DNA from: Candidatus Calescibacterium sp.
GTDB taxonomy: Bacteria; DRYD01
DNA: 45,869 nt
Direction: 5' to 3'
Assembly (NCBI GenBank): GCA_025057615.1
Contig: JANXBF010000008.1
Location: 1-45,869 of the forward strand
A program made the translations under genes and the position numbers. Shown piece by piece: positions 17,403 to 24,906 of this stretch. The first letter of the stretch is position 1. Each line of letters starts with the position of its first letter. The notes beneath the pieces were generated by a model. That model had not been told where the DNA came from and searched no databases. It saw only the letters and a list, made by a program, of their open reading frames with translations.

Positions 17403-17669
17403 ATGGAAATATTAAAAGTTTCTTCTAAATCAAAACCACAGTCTGTTGCAGCTGCCTTGGCAGCTGTTATAAAGCAGGGTAACAAAGTAGAGGTTCAAGC
17501 AATAGGAGCTGGAGCAATAAATCAGGCTGTTAAAGCCATTGCTATTGCAAGAGGTTATGTTGCTCCTTTGGGTTACGAGTTGGTAACCATACCTGCTTTT
17601 ACTGAAGTTCAAATAAACGGAGAAGTTAGAACTGCCATAAAGTTTATAGTTAAGACTCTTAACAGCTAG
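17403..17669 (+). CDS. spoVS: Stage V sporulation protein S (SpoVS, Alba-like)
   Basis: At 88 residues this is a full-length SpoVS. The start MEILKVSSKSKPQSVAAALA, the central EVQAIGAGAINQAVKAIAIA and the end GEVRTAIKFIV match the family nearly throughout. SpoVS has an Alba-like fold and is a presumed nucleic-acid-binding regulator. It is essential for a late sporulation step in Bacillus but also occurs in many non-sporulating bacteria, including thermophiles. A good AGGGGG ribosome site precedes the ATG. The tRNA-Leu gene begins 10 bases after its stop, so the two are likely on one transcript. No other sporulation gene is visible in the window. Confidence 0.95.
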   Translation: MEILKVSSKSKPQSVAAALAAVIKQGNKVEVQAIGAGAINQAVKAIAIARGYVAPLGYELVTIPAFTEVQINGEVRTAIKFIVKTLNS

Positions 17670-17679
17670 GAAAGGTTTA

Positions 17680-17763
17680 GCGGGTGTGGCGGAACTGGTA
17701 GACGCGCTATCTTGAGGGGGTAGTGTCCGTAAGGGCGTGTGGGTTCGAGTCCCACCACCCGCA
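17680..17763 (+). tRNA. tRNA-Leu (anticodon GAG), CCA not encoded
   Basis: The acceptor arm GCGGGTG pairs with CACCCGC. A D-arm with GCGGAACTGGTAGACG is followed by the anticodon stem CTATC/GGTAG around the loop TTGAGGG, giving anticodon GAG. A long variable arm (TGTCC-GTAA-GGGCG) marks a class II leucine tRNA. The T-arm reads GTGGGTTCGAGTCCCAC. The discriminator is A, and the next bases are CTA rather than CCA, so the 3' end must be completed by a nucleotidyltransferase such as the one at 7266-8642. The gene sits between spoVS (10 bases upstream) and the aminotransferase start (11 bases downstream), with no terminator on either side. Confidence 0.96.
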
Positions 17764-17774
17764 CTAAGATATCC

Positions 17775-19019
17775 ATGTTTGAAAAAGCAAGAAAATATCT
17801 GGTTGGTGGGGTTAATGCTCCCATCCGTGCTTTCCCTCTTATAGATATAAAACCTATATACGTAAAGAAGTCAATCGGCCCTTATTTAACTGATATTGAT
17901 AATAGGAATTTCATAAGTTTTATTTCTGGATGGGGGGCTGTTATACTTGGAGACTCTTATCCTGATATCATTAATGAACTTAAAGATAGATTGAATGATG
18001 GTATATACAGTGGCTTATCTAATGAGTATGAGTATTTGTTGGCTGAGCTTATTATTGAGCATGCTTATCCTTATCATCAGATGTTGAGATTTGTTAATAG
18101 TGGCACAGAAGCCAATACTATTGCTTTAAGGTTGGCCAGGGCTATAACCGGTAGGAGCAAGATTGTAAAGTTTGATGGTGGTTATCATGGAAGTATAGAT
18201 TATTTGCTTGTTGAATCAGGATCTTCTGAGTTTGGTAGTCAGATACCATCATCGAGTGGTGTTTCAAAGAGGCTAATAAAGGATACGGTTAGTTTACCTT
18301 ATAACGATTTGGATGTTTTAGAAGAGTTTTTTAGTGCTTTTGGTAAAGAGATTGCTGCTGTTATTGTGGAACCTATTCAGACGTCAAATTTACTTATTAA
18401 GGCCACGCCTTTGTTTTTATCTAAATTGAGGGATTTAACAAAGAGGAATGGTTGTTTCCTAATTTTTGATGAGGTATCAACCTGTTTTAGGGAAAGTTTT
18501 GTGGGTCTTGGAAAAGATATAAAGCCTGATATAACTGTTATAGGTAAGGCTCTAGGAGGGGGTTTTCCTATTGCTGCCATAGTCTCGAGTAAAGAGTATA
18601 TGGAAGTTATGGCTCCTGTTGGGAATATGTCTCACAGTGGTGTTTTTGCTGGTCATCCCATATCAACCTTTGTTGGTTATAAAGTTTTATCATTGATAAA
18701 AAGCATACCTAATTTCTATGATATGATAAAATCTAAAGTTGATTTTATTGCAAAGAATATTGATTCTGAACTTAAGATAAATTATACTAATGGTATGTTC
18801 TGTCTGTATTTTGCTCATAAGAAAATAGAATCTTCTGATGATTTGGATATAATGGATATAATGTCTTTTATTGATTTTTACAAAGCTTTGATGGATGAGG
18901 GTATTATTTTATCTCCTCATCCGCTTGAGCCTAACTATGTTAATTATTCTCATAGTGATAATATATTGGAGATTTTTGTTGAGAAGGTTAACAGGGTTTT
19001 ATCTGTTATAAGGAGGTGA
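17775..19019 (+). CDS. hemL: Glutamate-1-semialdehyde aminomutase-like class III aminotransferase
   Basis: The 414-residue protein has the fold-type I PLP signatures VNSGTEANTIALRLARA (about 97-113), FDGGYHGS, IFDEVSTCFR and GKALGGGFPIAAI, the last with the PLP lysine. The closest family is GSA aminomutase, which makes 5-aminolevulinate for tetrapyrroles. It differs from textbook HemL: YHGS for YHGH, EVSTCFR for EVMTGFR, and no GNMG after VEPI. It could therefore be a relative acting on another amino compound. No other heme gene is nearby. The start is ATG 17775, 11 bases after the tRNA. A longer frame would run into the tRNA and is an artefact. No Shine-Dalgarno is seen. Confidence 0.75.
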   Translation: MFEKARKYLVGGVNAPIRAFPLIDIKPIYVKKSIGPYLTDIDNRNFISFISGWGAVILGDSYPDIINELKDRLNDGIYSGLSNEYEYLLAELIIEHAYPYHQMLRFVNSGTEANTIALRLARAITGRSKIVKFDGGYHGSIDYLLVESGSSEFGSQIPSSSGVSKRLIKDTVSLPYNDLDVLEEFFSAFGKEIAAVIVEPIQTSNLLIKATPLFLSKLRDLTKRNGCFLIFDEVSTCFRESFVGLGKDIKPDITVIGKALGGGFPIAAIVSSKEYMEVMAPVGNMSHSGVFAGHPISTFVGYKVLSLIKSIPNFYDMIKSKVDFIAKNIDSELKINYTNGMFCLYFAHKKIESSDDLDIMDIMSFIDFYKALMDEGIILSPHPLEPNYVNYSHSDNILEIFVEKVNRVLSVIRR

Positions 19020-19025
19020 ATTGAT

Positions 19026-20258
19026 TTGCAACTTTCTACTTTACCAAGGACAGAGAGTGGGAAGCTCAAGTTTCCGGGTATTTCTCTTAAAGCTATTCAG
19101 CATAAGTTTGATACTCAGGCAACCGAGGCTTTGAAGAAGATTCCTTTATTACCTCAGCTGATGAAGGTCATAAGTAAAATATTCACAGAAGAAGCTCTTT
19201 ATGTTTTTTTTACTGGTCAAGCTTTAAGGGTAACGCCAAATCAATATCCTCGTTTGTATAATGTATATAGAGAGGCTATACAGATTTTGGATTTGCAATA
19301 TGAACCAGAATTTTTCTTGCAGACTAATGAAATACCTAATGCTTTTGCTATGGGCATTGAAAGAAAATTTGTTATTGTTACAAGTGGAATAACTGATATT
19401 CTTAATGAGGAAGAGTTGTTGTTTGTAATAGGACATGAGTTGGGGCATAACAAATTTGATCATATGCTTACAAAGACAGTTGCTTATGTTCTAGGGCAGA
19501 TTGGAGTTGGGGTAATAAGCGCCTTATTAGGTGGTGTTGGTCAGTTGGCAGCAATATCCTTACAGTTGGGATTATTGCATTGGAGTAGGATGGCGGAGTT
19601 TTCTGCTGATAGAGCCGGCTTCCTTGTTGTTCAGGATAGGGAAGCTTGTCTGAAAGCCCTTTCTAAGTTGGCAGGTTATTCTCGTAAGTACAGTGAAGAA
19701 GGGATAAATATAGATGAGGTTCTTTTGCAAGCTAAGCAACTAGATGAAACCAATTTGCTTCAGAGTTTTTACAAGTATGTGTCAATGATTCAGATGACTC
19801 ATCCGTTTATACCTTATCGTGTAAGAGAATTAGATGAGTGGATAAAATCTCAAGAGGTTGCCAATATATTCAGTGGTAACTATTCTACTGAGGAAGAGTA
19901 CAATCGTAGGTTTATGGGATATCAGTATCCACCTTATCAACAGGCTTACTATCCGCCTCAGTATCCTGCATATCCTCCTTATCCTCCTTATCCGTATCCT
20001 CAGCAGCCTTATGTTCAATCACCTTATACGCCATATCAGCAGTCTTCTCAACAGTATCCATCATATTTTCAGGGTCCTTATCAATCTTCTTACCAGTCTC
20101 AGCAGGTTGCTGGTCAACCACAACATCAATATTATCCACCTCAGCAAACCATTCAGCAGCCATATTATCAACCTCAGCAGGGTGTTGGGCAACCACAACA
20201 GGGGGCTTATTCTTCTAATGTGGATCAAAGTAGTTCCGACCAGGCTGCAAAAGAGTAA
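19026..20258 (+). CDS. M48-family zinc metalloprotease with Pro/Tyr/Gln-rich C-terminal tail
   Basis: The peptidase core has the zinc motif HELGH at residues 137-141 and a downstream EFSADRAG with the third ligand Glu, as in M48 proteases. A hydrophobic stretch between them (TVAYVLGQIGVGVISALL) may be membrane-associated. No cleavable signal peptide is seen. From about residue 297 to 410 the protein is low-complexity and built of Pro, Tyr and Gln. Translation begins at TTG 19026 with an excellent AAGGAGGTGA site overlapping the hemL stop, so the two are coupled. The family has quality-control roles, but the function of this subfamily is unknown. Confidence 0.88.
   Translation: MQLSTLPRTESGKLKFPGISLKAIQHKFDTQATEALKKIPLLPQLMKVISKIFTEEALYVFFTGQALRVTPNQYPRLYNVYREAIQILDLQYEPEFFLQTNEIPNAFAMGIERKFVIVTSGITDILNEEELLFVIGHELGHNKFDHMLTKTVAYVLGQIGVGVISALLGGVGQLAAISLQLGLLHWSRMAEFSADRAGFLVVQDREACLKALSKLAGYSRKYSEEGINIDEVLLQAKQLDETNLLQSFYKYVSMIQMTHPFIPYRVRELDEWIKSQEVANIFSGNYSTEEEYNRRFMGYQYPPYQQAYYPPQYPAYPPYPPYPYPQQPYVQSPYTPYQQSSQQYPSYFQGPYQSSYQSQQVAGQPQHQYYPPQQTIQQPYYQPQQGVGQPQQGAYSSNVDQSSSDQAAKE
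19917..20240 (+). repeat. Low-complexity coding repeat (Pro/Tyr/Gln tail of the M48 protease)
   Basis: Short imperfect repeats encode Y-P-P and Q-Q/P-Q runs. A nine-base unit TATCCTCCT recurs in tandem at 19962-19988 (first copy TATCCTGCA), and CAACCACAAC recurs at about 20116 and 20190. Long open frames on other strands in this stretch are by-products of the repetition. The region may expand or contract by slippage. Confidence 0.8.
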
Positions 20259-20284
20259 TCCTTACAGAGGTATCTAATAGCGAC

Positions 20285-21100
20285 TTGCATGAAAACAATT
20301 ACTTAGCAATCATTTCATATATAGGAACTAATTATAGTGGTTGGCAAAAACAAAAAGAGGATCGGCTGACTGTACAAGAGATAGTTACAAAAACATTTGA
20401 AAGCTTACTAAATACTAAAATAGAGAAGGTTAGTTATACTGGAAGAACTGATAAGGGAGTAAGTGCTTTATTTCAGTATTTTAATTTCTATATTAAAGAA
20501 AGGATAAATCCAGCTTTTTACATTGATATTGTCAAGAAAGCGAATATGGCCTTGCCTTCTGATATTTTGGTCCTTGATTTTAAGAATGTTGATAATTCTT
20601 TCAGTAGTAGATATAATGTTAAGTATAAGACATATTTGTATAAGATTATTTTTTGTGATGATGAAAAAATAGTTATAGATAAATATGGTTTATATAATTA
20701 TTTATTAATGAAATCATATTGTAAAGATTATGTTGTTTCTAAGCTTAATGATTTTATTGTGTTTTTTAATGGATTGAGAGATTATTCAAGTTACCATAGG
20801 CCAGAGAAGGGGGTTGCTAAAAATACTGTTTTGGATTTATCTTTGGTTTATTTCATTTACGATTATCCTGAGTTTTGGGTATTGACTTTTGAATTCAAAG
20901 CTGCTTACTTTTTGAGAAACATGATAAGGAAGATTATGGGTATGTTTGTTGCACTTTTGGAGGGTAAGGTTGACATGGATTATATTCGTGACAGTTTTGA
21001 TAATCCTGATCCATCGAAAGGTAAATTTGTTTCTTCTCCTAAACCATTGGTTTTATATAGTGTCAAATATGACCGCTGGCTGTATAAGGGAGCGGAATAG
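20285..21100 (+). CDS. truA: tRNA pseudouridine(38-40) synthase TruA
   Basis: The 271-residue protein starts with the TruA pattern AIISYIGTNYSGWQKQ and carries the catalytic motif GRTDKGVSAL with the nucleophilic Asp near residue 59. The C-terminal ends of the motif blocks (EFKAAYFLRNMIRKIMG, residues about 200-217) are also typical. TruA modifies uridines 38-40 in the anticodon arm of tRNAs, including leucine tRNAs. The start is taken as TTG 20285 because the next ATG is out of frame, and only a weak AGAGG lies upstream. It follows the M48 gene by 26 bases and precedes the D-aminoacylase by 25 bases, in one operon. Confidence 0.92.
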   Translation: MHENNYLAIISYIGTNYSGWQKQKEDRLTVQEIVTKTFESLLNTKIEKVSYTGRTDKGVSALFQYFNFYIKERINPAFYIDIVKKANMALPSDILVLDFKNVDNSFSSRYNVKYKTYLYKIIFCDDEKIVIDKYGLYNYLLMKSYCKDYVVSKLNDFIVFFNGLRDYSSYHRPEKGVAKNTVLDLSLVYFIYDYPEFWVLTFEFKAAYFLRNMIRKIMGMFVALLEGKVDMDYIRDSFDNPDPSKGKFVSSPKPLVLYSVKYDRWLYKGAE

Positions 21101-21125
21101 AAATACCCTCAGCCAAATAAGGAAA

Positions 21126-22685
21126 ATGAAGACTATATTGAAAAATGGTTATATTGTTGATGGTAATAGGGGTTCACTTATCAGAAGGGGATCAGTAGTT
21201 ATTGAGGGTGACAAAATAGTTGATATAATTGATAGTTATTCTGATAATGATGGTTTACAGGATTGTGAGGTTGTTGATATAGAGGGTTTATATGTTTGTC
21301 CGGGGTTTATAGACGTCCATAGTCACAGTGATTTAACTATTATTGCTCATCCTGAATCAGAGAGTGCAATTTCACAGGGTGTTACTACTGTTGTTTCTGG
21401 TAATTGTGGGTTTTCTGTTTGTCCTGTAGATAAAACTTTGGCTAATGTTTTAACGGAAGCTAAGTCTTATGGGATAGACGATATAAGTTGGCGTAGTGTT
21501 AGACAGTATTTGGATTTTATTCGGGGTTTGCCTATTGTTGTTAATTATGCTTATTTGGTTGGTCATGGACAGATTAGGGCTGAGGTTATGGGATATTCTA
21601 ATAGGTTGGCTAATGAAGATGAAATTCGGCAAATGAAATATGAAGTTGAAAAAGCTTTGGATGAGGGAGCTATTGGGCTATCCTTGGGTTTGATTTATAT
21701 TCCTGGTCGATTTTCTAATCTCGATGAGCTTGTGGAATTGTCCAAGGTTGTTAGTTTTAAGGGTAAGATAGTTACCAATCATATGAGGTCTGAGAGTTCA
21801 CATCTCTTGGAAGCTATTGATGAGAGTATTGATATATCAAGGTTAGCTGATGTCAACTTTGAGATTTCTCATCTAAAGGCTGCTGGGACAGGTAGGGGTA
21901 AAGCCGAAAGTGCTTGTAAAAAGATAATTAAAGCTATAGGTGAGGGAGTCAGAATTTCTGCAGATCAGTATCCTTATACTGCTTCTAATACTGGTTTATC
22001 TCAGGTTTTACCACCTCAATATTTGGAAGGTTCTATTGAGGAAATAATAAGAAAGATAACTGATGATCCTATTAAAGTTGCTCAGGATATAGAGAGTTAT
22101 CCTCATACTCCTTGGGATAAGATTCTCATTTCTGAGGCTTATAATCCTAAGCTAGCTAAATATTTGGGTATGTCTATAAGAGATATATCGATGGATTTGG
22201 GTTTACCAGAGGCTCTAACTGTAATTGAGCTTATGAAAATGGAGGAATATGATTTGGGTGCTATTTATTTTCTTATGGATCAGGATGAGGTTGATTACAT
22301 AGCCACGCAGGATTTCGTTATGGTTGCCAGTGATAGTGCTATTAGGAATTGTAGTAGTAACGCTTTTCCACATCCACGGACTTTTGGAACATTTACAAAG
22401 TTTATATCCTATTATGTAAAGGAAAGAAAATTATTAACTTTAAGTGAGGCTATATATAAAATGACTGGTTTTCCGGCTTCTAAATTCGGGATTGTAAATA
22501 GGGGGTTTATAAAGAGAGGATATTTTGCGGACTTGGTTATTTTTGATTTTGATAAAATTGTTGATAATGCCAGTTATGTATCTCCTAAAATTTTATCTGA
22601 TGGTATAGAGTTTGTATTTGTAAATGGGAAGATGGTTTATAAAGATAAAAAGGTTGTGGATTATGCTGGTAGAGTTTTAGCTTAG
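21126..22685 (+). CDS. N-acyl-D-amino-acid deacylase (D-aminoacylase) family amidohydrolase
   Basis: This 519-residue amidohydrolase has the complete D-aminoacylase set: H65 and H67 in DVHSHSD, the metal-bridging Cys94 in GNCGFS, a His in NHMRSE, a His in EISHLKAAG, and the catalytic Asp in ASDSAIRN. A C-terminal beta-sandwich closes the domain (residues ~460-515, RGFIKRGYFADLVIFD). Such enzymes release D-amino acids from N-acyl forms, for instance during peptidoglycan or modified-peptide scavenging. Some relatives act on other amides. The start is ATG 21126, with AAGG three to seven bases upstream. A longer upstream frame overlapping truA is not supported by a start signal. Confidence 0.85.
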   Translation: MKTILKNGYIVDGNRGSLIRRGSVVIEGDKIVDIIDSYSDNDGLQDCEVVDIEGLYVCPGFIDVHSHSDLTIIAHPESESAISQGVTTVVSGNCGFSVCPVDKTLANVLTEAKSYGIDDISWRSVRQYLDFIRGLPIVVNYAYLVGHGQIRAEVMGYSNRLANEDEIRQMKYEVEKALDEGAIGLSLGLIYIPGRFSNLDELVELSKVVSFKGKIVTNHMRSESSHLLEAIDESIDISRLADVNFEISHLKAAGTGRGKAESACKKIIKAIGEGVRISADQYPYTASNTGLSQVLPPQYLEGSIEEIIRKITDDPIKVAQDIESYPHTPWDKILISEAYNPKLAKYLGMSIRDISMDLGLPEALTVIELMKMEEYDLGAIYFLMDQDEVDYIATQDFVMVASDSAIRNCSSNAFPHPRTFGTFTKFISYYVKERKLLTLSEAIYKMTGFPASKFGIVNRGFIKRGYFADLVIFDFDKIVDNASYVSPKILSDGIEFVFVNGKMVYKDKKVVDYAGRVLA

Positions 22686-22797
22686 TTTTATTTTGGAGTA
22701 ATCAAAATATTTTTTCATTAGAGGTTTTTGATTTTGTGAAATGAATTCCTTTAGTGGAGAAGGGAAGTAGTAAATTTGATTGGGAGGTTTTTGTGAT

Positions 22798-23985
22798 ATG
22801 ATGAAGACTGTTAGTTTTGATTTATTTACGCCGACACAGGAGCATTCTATTTTGAGAGATACTGTCAGGGATTTTGTGAGGAATGAGGTTGAGCCTCAGG
22901 CTCTGGAACATGATATAAAAGAAAAGTTTAACCTGGATTTATTCAGGAAAGTTGGTGATTTGGGATTATTGGGATTGACTGTTCCTCAGGAATACGGGGG
23001 TGCTGGAATGGATGCTGTGGCCTCTGTAATAGTTCACGAAGAGCTTGCTTCTTCTGATCCTGGTTTTGCTTTGGCTTATCTTGCTCATTCGGTTCTTTTT
23101 GTTAACAATTTTTATCAAAATTCAAATGATTTTCAGAGGAACAAGTATTTGAGTAAGGTTATTTCTGGCCAGTGGATTGGTGCTATGTGTATGACAGAGC
23201 CAGATGCTGGGACTGATGTTATGAGTATGAAAACTAAAGCTGAGAAGAAGGGGGATTTTTATTATATTACTGGTAGGAAAACTTACATAACCAATGGTGC
23301 TATTGATAGTAACACTCCTGGTGATGTGTTTTTGGTTTATGCTAAGACTGGTGAGAAGGAAATTAGCACATTCGTAGTGGAAAAGGGTTTTGAAGGGTTT
23401 TCTTTGGGACAGGTTCTAAAAAATAAGACTGGTATGAGGTCTTCAATAACTGCTGAGTTAGTTTTTGATAATTGTAAAGTTCCGAGTGAGAATATTCTGG
23501 GTAAGGAGGGTGATAGTCTTATTCATATGATGAAGAATTTGGAGGTGGAGAGGTTAACTTTGGCTGCTATTTCCACTGGAATTGCTGCGAGATGTATTGA
23601 GATAATGATAGATTATTCGAATAATAGGTATGCTTTTGGGAAACCTATAAGGGAATTTGGACAGATCCAGAGGTATATTGCAGATTCATATTCTAAATAT
23701 ATGGCTGCGAGGAGTTATCTCTATTATGTTGCTTCTAAGATAGATTTAAATAAGCCTGGTCATAGAGTTGATACTGATGGTGTGAAGCTGTTTGCTTCTA
23801 CTGTTGCTAAGGAGATAGCAGATAATGCCATGCAGGTGTTGGGTGGATATGGGTACTTTGCTGAGGCTGTTGTTGATAGGATGTGGAGGTCTGCAAAGTT
23901 GATTGAGATTGGTGGTGGAACTATTGAGGCACACCAAAAAAATATGACAAAAGATTTAACTAGGTATGGATATAAGATAAGATAA
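22798..23985 (+). CDS. Acyl-CoA dehydrogenase (isovaleryl/long-chain-type base position)
   Basis: Flavin-dependent dehydrogenases oxidise the alpha-beta bond of acyl-CoA and pass electrons to ETF. The 395-residue protein has MTEPDAGTDV (about 130), the FAD-binding YITGRKTYITNGA, the RYAFGKPIREFGQIQ segment and QVLGGYGY near the C-terminus. The usual catalytic Glu of the I-x-E-G-T loop is replaced (IGGGTIE), but a Glu sits at residue 251 in LEVERLTLA, as in isovaleryl-CoA and long-chain dehydrogenases. That suggests branched or long substrates, by inference. Start ATG 22798 is chosen over 22780 (TTG) and 22801 for its GGGAGG site. The crotonase gene follows 13 bases later. Confidence 0.9.
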   Translation: MMKTVSFDLFTPTQEHSILRDTVRDFVRNEVEPQALEHDIKEKFNLDLFRKVGDLGLLGLTVPQEYGGAGMDAVASVIVHEELASSDPGFALAYLAHSVLFVNNFYQNSNDFQRNKYLSKVISGQWIGAMCMTEPDAGTDVMSMKTKAEKKGDFYYITGRKTYITNGAIDSNTPGDVFLVYAKTGEKEISTFVVEKGFEGFSLGQVLKNKTGMRSSITAELVFDNCKVPSENILGKEGDSLIHMMKNLEVERLTLAAISTGIAARCIEIMIDYSNNRYAFGKPIREFGQIQRYIADSYSKYMAARSYLYYVASKIDLNKPGHRVDTDGVKLFASTVAKEIADNAMQVLGGYGYFAEAVVDRMWRSAKLIEIGGGTIEAHQKNMTKDLTRYGYKIR

Positions 23986-23998
23986 GAGGTGTTGAGAA

Positions 23999-24754
23999 AT
24001 GGATGAATTAATAATAACAGATAAAGGAAATGTGAGGTTTATCACTTTAAATAGGCCGGAAAGTAGGAATGCACTTAATTTTTCTCTTATGGGAAAATTG
24101 GCTTCTGCTATTAGGCAGGCCAGTGCAGATGATGAGATAAAAGTTATTGTTGTAAATTCTTCTTCTGATAGGGCTTTTTGTGCAGGTGTTGATCTAAAAG
24201 AGTTAAAAGATTTTATTGATTCAAATAGGGTTAGGGATTATTTTAGGGCTTATTCTGAGATAATTTTGGCTATTGAAGATTGTATAAAGCCGACTGTGGC
24301 TGTGGTTAGGGGATATGCTCTTGCTGGAGGTTGTGGTTTGGCAGTTGCTTGTGATATTACTATAGCTTCTGATGATTCTAAGTTTGGGGTTCCCGAGATA
24401 AACTTGGGTATGTGGCCGATGATTATTAGTTATCCAATTTTGAAATTTGTTCATCCTAAAAAGGTTCTGGAGTTATTTTTGACAGGTAGAATTATTGATG
24501 CTTCTGAGGCTAAAGATATAGGTATGGTTAATTTTATTGTTGATAAAGATAGCATAGAGTCTTTTTCTGAAGGGATTATTAATAATCTTGCTTCAAGGAG
24601 TTCATTAGCTTTGAAGATGGGTAAAGAAGCTTTTGATTTTTTGATTCAGGAAAACTATTCTGAAAAGATAAAGTATTTGAGGGAAATGAGTGCAATTCTA
24701 GCTTCGTCTTCTAAGGCTAACATTGAAGAATTTTTGACCAAATCAAGGAAATAG
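23999..24754 (+). CDS. Enoyl-CoA hydratase/isomerase (crotonase) family protein lacking one catalytic Glu
   Basis: The 251-residue crotonase has the CoA-binding RAFCAGVDLKEL (59-70) and the oxyanion-hole AGGCGLAVACD (109-119). In true enoyl-CoA hydratase two glutamates activate water. Here the first is Gly113 (GCGLA) while the second is kept as Glu133 (GVPEINLG). Many crotonases with one acidic residue act as isomerases, hydrolases or lyases, so hydratase activity should not be assumed. The gene lies 13 bases after the acyl-CoA dehydrogenase with an AGAGG site, so both act on the same acyl-CoA route. A GMWP motif after PEINL is shared with a subgroup of acyl-CoA-associated crotonases of unclear reaction. 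Confidence 0.85.
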   Translation: MDELIITDKGNVRFITLNRPESRNALNFSLMGKLASAIRQASADDEIKVIVVNSSSDRAFCAGVDLKELKDFIDSNRVRDYFRAYSEIILAIEDCIKPTVAVVRGYALAGGCGLAVACDITIASDDSKFGVPEINLGMWPMIISYPILKFVHPKKVLELFLTGRIIDASEAKDIGMVNFIVDKDSIESFSEGIINNLASRSSLALKMGKEAFDFLIQENYSEKIKYLREMSAILASSSKANIEEFLTKSRK

Positions 24755-24906
24755 TTATTGTTTTTATTTAAAATGAAGGATACTTCCTCGAGCCATTTGG
24801 TTTTCTATAAAATGTATTTATTAACCCTTTTGGTTTAATGTTTATTTTTTTAAGTAAGGATTAGTTGGAATATATAAATCCTAATTACGGGAGGTTGAAA
24901 TAGGGT

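Noticed and set aside
17739-17774. Start of the aminotransferase inside the tRNA gene
   Set aside because: It would translate the tRNA T-arm; ATG 17775 fits the family N-terminus.
19858-20277. 139-residue + frame and 94-residue - frame in the M48 tail region
   Set aside because: Both are by-products of the repetitive Pro/Tyr/Gln coding sequence, which lacks stops in several frames.
20946-21125. N-terminal extension of the D-aminoacylase into truA
   Set aside because: The family start is at the ATG 21126; the extension overlaps truA and resembles no domain.
24800-24850. Terminator-like AACC/GGTT hairpin before a T-run after the crotonase gene
   Set aside because: Only four pairs with a mismatch beyond; too weak to call.
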